Source of the DNA: Methylococcales bacterium
GTDB lineage: Bacteria; Pseudomonadota; Gammaproteobacteria; Methylococcales; Methylomonadaceae
Direction: 5' to 3'
NCBI GenBank assembly: GCA_026399075.1
Contig: JAPLRR010000110.1
Span: 1-34,417, forward strand
DNA: 34,417 nucleotides
The number at the start of each line of letters is the position of its first letter. The first letter of the stretch is position 1. Position numbers and translations under genes: made by a program. The notes beneath the pieces were generated by a model. The model was not told the DNA's origin, did not search any database, and worked only from the letters and a program-made list of their open reading frames with translations. Below are positions 24,093 through 30,950 of the stretch, one piece after another.

Positions 24093-26195
24093 TTACTGAC
24101 CGCCTTTTTTTGCTTTTTCACATTCTTCACAAAATGGTGTTCCATTTTTTGCGGCTTGTTTTAGCACAGTGGCGGCCGCCCCATACGTTTTGGGTTTGGG
24201 TGGCCGGGGGGTGATTTCACCTTTTTCACCGCCTTTGCTGTTGGCCGCTTCCTTAGGCAATTTAGCGGCTTCAGGCGATGAACCTGAGCCCGAGCCTGCC
24301 GAGCCGCCACTGTTGATTAGGACGGGTGTCCCTGAAATGGTCACGCCAGCTGGCCCAATAACAACAAACCCCCCACCTGCTTTTAAAGTGATGCTCATAC
24401 CTGCTTCTATAACGACATTCATGCCCGCTTTTAAATGAATCTCTTGCCCTGCATCCAACGCGTGTTTCATGCCGACTTTTTCCTGGATATCCTGGTCGGC
24501 CTTAATCGATAATGTCCCATTAATTTTCTCGTTGCGGTCGCCTTTGACAGTTGCATGATGATCGCCATCCACCTGCTCAAACAGGTTTTTTTTGACGATT
24601 AAATGCCGTTCGTTACCTATCCATTCAAACAGATCATTCTTAACACGAACATCTTGATTGCGTTCGGCATGTATAAACACTTGCTCCTTACCTTTTTTGT
24701 CCTCTAACCGAATTTCATTAAAATTGGTGTTAAACCCGCCTTTGCTACTGTGGCTTTTGATGCCACTTTGGGTTTGATTGGCGGGCAATTCATAGGGCGG
24801 CATTTGATTGGCATTGTAAACACTACCGGTTATCAACGGCCGGTCTGGGTTGCCTTCTAAAAAGCTGACGACGACTTCTTGGCTAATACGCGGCAAAGAA
24901 AGCCAACCCCAATTTTTGCCAGCAATTGGCGTTGCAACACGTATCCAGCAGGAGCTAGTCTCATTCATTTTATCATCCCTATCCCAATGAAATTTCACTT
25001 TGACACGCCCATATTTATCAGTCCATATTTCTTCACCTTCCTTGCCGACTACAACCGCTGTTTGCGGGCCTTGGACGAAAGGGACAGGGGTCAAGCGTGG
25101 CGGGCGGAACTGCTGGGTGGAGCGGATCGCCTTAAAGTTGCATTCATAATGGGAATCTTCCGCAGAACTTGAGCGGTAGGCATTGGAAACAATAGTAAAG
25201 CTGGCAAAAACGACAATATGCTTAGTATTTTCCGGGGCAAGGTAATGGTTTTTTAGGGTAAATAACATTCCAGAAGTCAGCCCCATGGCATTGCCTGTAC
25301 CTTGGATGGCTTCATATTCAGTTTGCAGCTCATCCAGGCGAACAGTGGCGTAAGCTTCGCCACCCGATGGCTCCAGGTAATTGCCCGGATAGTCGTACTG
25401 CTCACCGTCAGCATGGCTGTAAGGTTTTTTAGTGGTAAATTTGCTAAGCAGATTGCTTTTGGGTTTTTCAAAATCATAGTCGTTCAACACATAAGTTCCT
25501 GATTGGACTTTATGGGTCATCTGCCAATTATAAATATGGTCTTGTTGCCTTTGACCCGTGTTTTCAGGTGGATAATAAGGGATGCTGGCATACCCTGGGA
25601 TAGTTTGGTATGCGCTGACTGAATCCGCAATCACCAATATGTGCTTAGTTTCTTCATGCCTAAAGAAATAAAAAATCCCTTCACATTCCATTAAGCGGCT
25701 GACAAAGTTAAAATCACTTTCCCGGTATTGGACACAATAATTTCTGGGCTTATAGGTCTGAGTGAGTTGTATTTCAAAGTCACTATATCCGTTGTCTGAA
25801 AATATTTTTTTTATAATATCAGGCACTGATTTATCTTGAAAAATCTGGCAGTTGCTGTTGCGGGTCAAAAACCATAGCCAAGGCCGCAGCACAGCCCGGT
25901 ACAACAAACAATCATCTTCCGCGCCATAATGCCGGAACTGTGCCACCAATCCATGGAAATACCGCGTATCTCCCCCAGGTAAAGGCAAGGCTACCGTCAT
26001 CGCCTGCCCAAGCACATTGTTAATTGGGAATCCCCCGGTGACAATTGAACCCAGGCCTTTATTTTCAACTAGCAGATCCAGCTCATATTCAAACAAACGG
26101 CTTATTTCTTCGTGGCCGTTCATACGGCAAAAAAGCAGGGCATCCTCGCCTAAAGGGGTAGTCACTGAGGCAAAGCGGGTAGATTGTTGTGGCAT
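24093..26195 (-). CDS. vgrG: Type VI secretion spike protein VgrG (TssI)
   Basis: A 700-residue spike subunit. The N-terminal gp27/gp44-like part includes YCVQYRESDFNFVSRLMECEGIFYFF and leads to the gp5 OB-fold with EIWTDKYGRVKVKFHWDRD and CWIRVATPIAGKNWG, followed by PRISQEVVVSFLEGNPDRPLITG. A beta-helix with regular short repeats (HATVKGDRNEKING, AGQEIHLKAGMNVVIEAG) forms the needle. The C-terminus after the needle (about 625-700) is Gly/Ser/Pro-rich and ends with CEEC (Cys689, Cys692). It trimerises, carries the PAAR tip and is ejected by the sheath. A good AGGAG ribosome binding site precedes the ATG. First gene of a tight eight-gene operon. Confidence 0.96.
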   Translation of the reverse strand: MPQQSTRFASVTTPLGEDALLFCRMNGHEEISRLFEYELDLLVENKGLGSIVTGGFPINNVLGQAMTVALPLPGGDTRYFHGLVAQFRHYGAEDDCLLYRAVLRPWLWFLTRNSNCQIFQDKSVPDIIKKIFSDNGYSDFEIQLTQTYKPRNYCVQYRESDFNFVSRLMECEGIFYFFRHEETKHILVIADSVSAYQTIPGYASIPYYPPENTGQRQQDHIYNWQMTHKVQSGTYVLNDYDFEKPKSNLLSKFTTKKPYSHADGEQYDYPGNYLEPSGGEAYATVRLDELQTEYEAIQGTGNAMGLTSGMLFTLKNHYLAPENTKHIVVFASFTIVSNAYRSSSAEDSHYECNFKAIRSTQQFRPPRLTPVPFVQGPQTAVVVGKEGEEIWTDKYGRVKVKFHWDRDDKMNETSSCWIRVATPIAGKNWGWLSLPRISQEVVVSFLEGNPDRPLITGSVYNANQMPPYELPANQTQSGIKSHSSKGGFNTNFNEIRLEDKKGKEQVFIHAERNQDVRVKNDLFEWIGNERHLIVKKNLFEQVDGDHHATVKGDRNEKINGTLSIKADQDIQEKVGMKHALDAGQEIHLKAGMNVVIEAGMSITLKAGGGFVVIGPAGVTISGTPVLINSGGSAGSGSGSSPEAAKLPKEAANSKGGEKGEITPRPPKPKTYGAAATVLKQAAKNGTPFCEECEKAKKGGQ

Positions 26196-26264
26196 AGCTT
26201 AGCGCTCCTGAAAATAAATGAATCGCCTGTAAAAGTGATCGCTGACCCCAGTTTCTGACAAGGC

Positions 26265-26277
26265 TGTTCGTCGAACA
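26265..26277. promoter_or_regulatory. Palindrome upstream of vgrG
   Basis: TGTTCG and CGAACA flank a single T in the 164-base gap between the candidate cyclase gene and vgrG, about 70 bases before the vgrG ATG. This is a plausible operator position; no regulator is known to match. Confidence 0.3.
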
Positions 26278-26359
26278 AAAAATAATGGGGACAGTTGCTG
26301 CAAAACAGCGGGACGGTAATAGTTTAGCCTACTTTACGTTGTCACGTGGAGGCTTGTCA

Positions 26360-27364
26360 TCACGCATTAACGCCATACACCAGCGCAAATATTTCCTGAA
26401 TGGATTGCCCCGTTTCATCAATCATATACACCATCCCCGTCGGATAAAAAACAAACAGTTTATCGCCTTGGTGCTTATAACGGAACTGATCCCCATGCTG
26501 AACCATAGGACTGCCTATCCCCTTATTGATAAAGTCTTGGATCATCCGAAAACTTGCACTGCAATAGTTTTTTATGCCATTAACCCATTCAACAACAGTG
26601 GGTTCATTAGGGTTATCAACATTTAACAACGCATAGAGATCATAATCACCGTGGATATACTGCATACGCGACTTGGATTCGTTAACCCCCGCATCCCAAA
26701 CTTCAGCGTTGCGCCAAGCTGGATTAGCCCGCACTGCGGTTTCATCAAAGTGCGGGTTTCCTTCATTCGTGGCAACCGTCTGGCCATCAACGATACGGCG
26801 TTCAAAACCATTTGCCCTAGAAATCATCAGGCATCCGTAATACTCACTATTGATATCCAAATCTACCGCATAGATGCCTGCTGCCCCTCGACGGCGAAAA
26901 ACCTTAGTTTTCTTTTCTTCCGGTGTTTTATCCTTCAAAAAATCATCCCAAGCAACCATCGCCTTGTCAAATTTTCCCTCATCAAATGCCTTGGCACCCA
27001 CAATGGTAGGGTCAACCACCAGCCCTGCGGCCTTTGAATAGATATGCCTTGAGGCAAAAGGGATCAACACGTCCCGGCCAGCTGTTTTGGCCTTACAATC
27101 CATTGGCTTAGGGTAGAAGTTTTTATTACCAATATAAGGCAGGGAGGCAACATTTGTTTCCCGCACCAAAATAAAATGGTCAAACGCCAAGGCGGCCGCC
27201 TTAAACACCGCCACATCAGCACGGCGGATACCAAGCTTATCGTCACCCCAATCAAAAGGCTTAATTTTTGAGGATGCTTGTTGCCGGACAAAACCTTGCC
27301 TGTCCTTCACGCTACGTTGGTTTGATTTTTCTTCACCCTGTTGCATTTTGTTATACGACGGCAT
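26360..27364 (-). CDS. Orphan T6SS-linked protein, candidate EF/ExoY-like nucleotidyl cyclase effector
   Basis: A 334-residue soluble protein from the ATG at 27364 (a GTG two codons upstream also possible). Along its length I see the order of motifs of anthrax edema factor and ExoY cyclases: a helix ending DHFILVRETN (about 62-71), a KPMDCKAKTAG Lys pair (Lys91, Lys93), AGLVVD, GDYDLYAL with Asp240 and Asp242 (edema factor: ADYDLFAL with Asp491/Asp493), and MVQHGDQ with His290 (edema factor: VNHGTEQ with His577). The Asn that follows this His by six in edema factor is not conserved, and the Asp-to-His gap is shorter. No signal peptide, no immunity-like gene follows. It sits between the FHA-transglycosylase gene and vgrG. 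Function is a hypothesis. Confidence 0.5.
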   Translation of the reverse strand: MPSYNKMQQGEEKSNQRSVKDRQGFVRQQASSKIKPFDWGDDKLGIRRADVAVFKAAALAFDHFILVRETNVASLPYIGNKNFYPKPMDCKAKTAGRDVLIPFASRHIYSKAAGLVVDPTIVGAKAFDEGKFDKAMVAWDDFLKDKTPEEKKTKVFRRRGAAGIYAVDLDINSEYYGCLMISRANGFERRIVDGQTVATNEGNPHFDETAVRANPAWRNAEVWDAGVNESKSRMQYIHGDYDLYALLNVDNPNEPTVVEWVNGIKNYCSASFRMIQDFINKGIGSPMVQHGDQFRYKHQGDKLFVFYPTGMVYMIDETGQSIQEIFALVYGVNA

Positions 27365-27531
27365 AAGCACCCCGCTAAGGCATAAGAACGGTTACACGTG
27401 GCCGCACCCCTTAATTTCAAGGCCGCGACAATAATTTATTTGCCCAAAATAGGATCATTTGATGATGGGCAACGCCGACTGATCCCAATACAAAACGGGG
27501 CATCCACACACCCGAAAAACACAGCCCACAG

Positions 27532-29232
27532 TCACTTTTTGGCTTTCCCTGGTATTTTGGGGATAATTTCTGCTTGGCTTTCCTCTTCAGCAACTAACAA
27601 AGGGGGCTTAAATTTAAAACCAAAATGCTGCGGATCTTCGCCAATAACGGCAGCGGCAAAGATGTAAAACACATAATCATGGGTCTCTTTGGGCAGTTCA
27701 TATTGCTGGATGAACTTCCAAAAATTTTTATCACGCGGATTATCGGGCATTTGTTTGATCATCCGCCGCACCCGATTATCACCATAGTTATAGCTGGCCA
27801 TCACCAACAGCCCTGATGCCTGCGCCTCGGTGCTATAAATGCGTTTTAAATAGCGGGTGCCTGCCGCTGTCGATTGCTTAAAATCAAACCGTGCATCTTG
27901 CTCATCATACACGGTAGCATTGGCTAAGGGGCCAGCTGCAACCCCATAATCCTGCGCCGTTGAGGCCAATAATTGCCACGCACCTTTGGCAACGCCAAAG
28001 CGAGTTTCCGGGCCTATGGCTTGGGCATTGTAATTACTTTCCTGCAACGGCAAGTACATAAAATAGGGCGGTAAACCATGCTTTTTCAGTGCCTCCATGA
28101 CTATCGGCAAATAATTGTTTTTTTCGATGGTTTCCATTGCCTTTTGCATCCTTGAAGAGCCTTGCCAATAATGGATGTAGTTTCTGACTTCCTCCACAAA
28201 ACCATCGGGCAGCTCCAACTCACTTTCCCCTAACTCACTGGCAACTTTTGTGATCAGTTCATCCTCGTATTGCTTGGCCGTTGGAAACCGTAGCCGCAAT
28301 GAATTGGCTTCTTGCACATATTGCCGATACTTGCTTTTCATAGCCGCCAACTTTTCCCTATCCAGCAACATGCGCTTTTTTTCGGCGGCCAATTTTACCT
28401 GCTCGGCTTTAAGCTGCTCCCGAACCAGCTTCTGCTTTTCACTGGCCATGGCGGTCACGGTCTTATCCAGGGCATCGGCACTTTCCTCAAGCTTTAGGTC
28501 GGCCTGCGATAGGCTGACCTCCAACGTTTTAATGTCGTAAAACATTTCTATCGCCAACTTGCGGGTATTGGCCAAGGCAATTTGTTGATAAGCCACCAGC
28601 CCGATGGACAGCGAAAACAAGCCCGCCAACAGCCAAATGATTTTTTTATAACTCTTTTTCCTGATGGTGCGGTCTTCATGAATCAATTTACGCACCATGA
28701 TCGTGTAATCGCCTGAATCTTCGGCGGCCTCATCTGCCAATAAGCGGGCCTTAATGTCTTCGGGTGATAAGTTTCGTTGTGGCTTGCTAGGGGCGGTAAA
28801 ACTTTCCGCAGCCACGCTTTGGACTTCATTTTCGCCGTGCTGGGATGTCTGAATTTTCAGCCAAATACCTGAACGCCCTAATGAGACTAGTGCAGGCAAG
28901 GCTAATTTTTCCCTATACCCGACCAACTTGTCGCAAATGTAGACACCATTAGCACTTTGCAGGTTATAGACCCACCATCCACCATTCTCTAATTTGACTT
29001 CGAGGTGATGCCGACTCACGCCAACATTATCAATAACAATGTTGTTATCTAAAGCACGTCCGGCTGTGAACGCCTGGGTAAACGTGTACGTCGCCATGGT
29101 CCCGCCCTCCGCACCCAACACACTGACACTTAATGCACTAGACTGAAAAATGATCGTGCGGTCGGCATCGGCTTCTTTGTCGATTTGACGCGGTCTTAGT
29201 ACGGTTTTGTCATCATCGCTGTCAAACGCCAT
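27532..29232 (-). CDS. FHA domain-membrane anchor-coiled coil-lytic transglycosylase fusion
   Basis: A 566-residue protein with an unusual domain order. The cytoplasmic N-terminus has an FHA fold (about 48-128): GRALDNNIVID and SRHHLEV, then an ANGVY end. One membrane segment (about 198-218) follows, a Glu/Lys/Gln-rich coiled coil (about 238-305), then a periplasmic SLT-type domain (about 365-530) with catalytic Glu398 (LPLQESNYN), GAWQLLASTA and NYGDNRVRR. FHA proteins (TagH/Fha) regulate T6SS assembly through phospho-threonine, and transglycosylases open the wall for the TssJLM complex, so one protein may couple both jobs. Four D-x-T-(I/V) motifs lie in the cytoplasmic part. Placed between ClpV-side genes and vgrG. 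Confidence 0.88.
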   Translation of the reverse strand: MAFDSDDDKTVLRPRQIDKEADADRTIIFQSSALSVSVLGAEGGTMATYTFTQAFTAGRALDNNIVIDNVGVSRHHLEVKLENGGWWVYNLQSANGVYICDKLVGYREKLALPALVSLGRSGIWLKIQTSQHGENEVQSVAAESFTAPSKPQRNLSPEDIKARLLADEAAEDSGDYTIMVRKLIHEDRTIRKKSYKKIIWLLAGLFSLSIGLVAYQQIALANTRKLAIEMFYDIKTLEVSLSQADLKLEESADALDKTVTAMASEKQKLVREQLKAEQVKLAAEKKRMLLDREKLAAMKSKYRQYVQEANSLRLRFPTAKQYEDELITKVASELGESELELPDGFVEEVRNYIHYWQGSSRMQKAMETIEKNNYLPIVMEALKKHGLPPYFMYLPLQESNYNAQAIGPETRFGVAKGAWQLLASTAQDYGVAAGPLANATVYDEQDARFDFKQSTAAGTRYLKRIYSTEAQASGLLVMASYNYGDNRVRRMIKQMPDNPRDKNFWKFIQQYELPKETHDYVFYIFAAAVIGEDPQHFGFKFKPPLLVAEEESQAEIIPKIPGKAKK

Positions 29233-29306
29233 GGCCTTTACCTATTATCAGTAAGTGCATATTACCCCCTCGTGATCAATCCAACTGGCTTATAATTATT
29301 GTTAGG

Positions 29307-30665
29307 TCAGCAGACTGTCGTACATCGGGCTGCCGTAACCAGCCAACCCAAAACTGGCTCCCCAGCCTCCTTACGCAGCGTCACTTCCCCGATGGCACAT
29401 ATCCGCAAACCCGCCCCAGTGATGGCTGCTTCGACATATGCTTGGGCATGGCTATAACGGCCATGGATATTCAATTTATAATCTTGGCTGTTATCGCCTT
29501 TTTCAAGCGTAAAAACCAAATGCCCAGCTGCCGACAAGGCATCATTCGCCGCTTTAAAAAACGGTCTCAATTCACCAAAATAGACCAGCGTATCAGCGGA
29601 CACAATCAGGTCATAGACACCCGTCAGCCCTGCCAAATATGCCACCAACTCGGCTTCAAGCAACTCATCATACACCTGTCGCCCTATCGCCTTTGCCAAC
29701 ATTTTAGAAGAGAGATCCACCCCCACCAACCTTGTTGCATAAGGCTTCAACAGCGGCCCGCATAAGCCCGTGCCGCAACCTGCATCCAACACCACAAGAT
29801 TTGCCGCCGCCTGCGGATAAACATTAGCCACGGCACTTGCCACCCATTCAGGGGCACGGTAATCCAATCGCTCAAGCACTTGGTCAAAACTACCGGCAAA
29901 GTTATCGAAGGTTTGCTGCACATAGCCATTGGAAGCCCGTTCAGGGATGTTCCCTTCCCCTGTTTGCGCGGCCAAAGTATGGCGGGCAACCGGATTGTCA
30001 GGGTCACAAACTAACCATTGCCGCAAAACCTCGGCGGCATCGTCAAACTCCCTGGCCAGATAATGGGTACGCCATAAATTTTTATAGGCATCGGCCTGAT
30101 AAGGTTGTAAAGCAATCGAACGCCTGAATGCCACGGCTGCCTGTTTAAAATCCCCCTGCTTGCGGTAAGCATTACCGAGATTTTGGAAAAAATCGTGGTT
30201 GTTGGGGGACAGCGCGGTGGCTTCAAGCAAGACGAGGATCGCCTGACTGTAATCGCCTTGGTTTTGTCGCACAACCCCTAAATTATTCAAGGCCGGCCCA
30301 TGCCCGGGAACCAACCCGATGACCTTTTGGTAACAGTCAGCGGCCTTGGCCAATTCGCCTGTCTCTTTGTAGACATTGCCTAAGTTGTTATAGGCATCAA
30401 CATAGCCAGGGGACATTTCAATGGCACACTTGATCAGCGCAACGCCTTCCGCACTTTGCCCACGCTGATGCAATAACAACCCCAGATAATGGCAAGCATC
30501 CGGCTGTTTGGGAATGGCCTGCAAAATTGCGCGGTAATTAGCTTCGGCTTCGGCCAAATGGCCTTCCTGATGCAGTTTGACCGTGCTGGACAAAACCTCT
30601 CCCAAGTCGAAAGCCTGTCCTTTGCGCAGTTTTTTTTCAGTGGCACGGCGTTGTTGGCGGTTCAT
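29307..30665 (-). CDS. TPR-repeat SAM-dependent methyltransferase
   Basis: A 452-residue cytosolic protein. Five or six tetratricopeptide repeats (about 25-225; for example DAYNNLGNVYKETGELAKAADCY) are followed by a class I methyltransferase domain with motif I VVLDAGCGTG (291-300), VGVDLSSKML and a DLIVSADTLVYFG segment. Immediately before the fold, NGYVQQTFDNFAGSFDQVLERLDYRAPEWV is typical of this TPR-methyltransferase group. The target is unknown. It lies inside the T6SS run, between the FHA fusion gene (74 bases) and clpV (285 bases), which suggests but does not prove a link to secretion. Confidence 0.88.
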   Translation of the reverse strand: MNRQQRRATEKKLRKGQAFDLGEVLSSTVKLHQEGHLAEAEANYRAILQAIPKQPDACHYLGLLLHQRGQSAEGVALIKCAIEMSPGYVDAYNNLGNVYKETGELAKAADCYQKVIGLVPGHGPALNNLGVVRQNQGDYSQAILVLLEATALSPNNHDFFQNLGNAYRKQGDFKQAAVAFRRSIALQPYQADAYKNLWRTHYLAREFDDAAEVLRQWLVCDPDNPVARHTLAAQTGEGNIPERASNGYVQQTFDNFAGSFDQVLERLDYRAPEWVASAVANVYPQAAANLVVLDAGCGTGLCGPLLKPYATRLVGVDLSSKMLAKAIGRQVYDELLEAELVAYLAGLTGVYDLIVSADTLVYFGELRPFFKAANDALSAAGHLVFTLEKGDNSQDYKLNIHGRYSHAQAYVEAAITGAGLRICAIGEVTLRKEAGEPVLGWLVTAARCTTVC

Positions 30666-30950
30666 GGTCTTCCTTAATATAATCTGGCCTTTTAATTAGC
30701 CCCATGGGTGGCTGATACCATCATTTAACCAGTGCTTAAAAATGTCAGTTAGCGTTACCCAAAAAGCGGGGGAAAACAGGCCGACAACACATCGGCAAAC
30801 TAAGCCCACTTGCGACCCGAACCTCAATACCATTAAGTTAAGGCTTGGGAAGTTGCAATGTGGGCGATGTAAACGGGAATGTAACGTCTAAAGCCGTTGC
30901 GCTCCTGGCTATCTTAATGGCAGTGGCCAAAACCTGCTTATAGGGCAGCA

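Noticed and set aside
26281..26330. Transposase remnant upstream of vgrG (GGGGACAG start)
   Set aside because: The short motif resembles flanks of REP-type elements, but no second end or coding remnant was seen.
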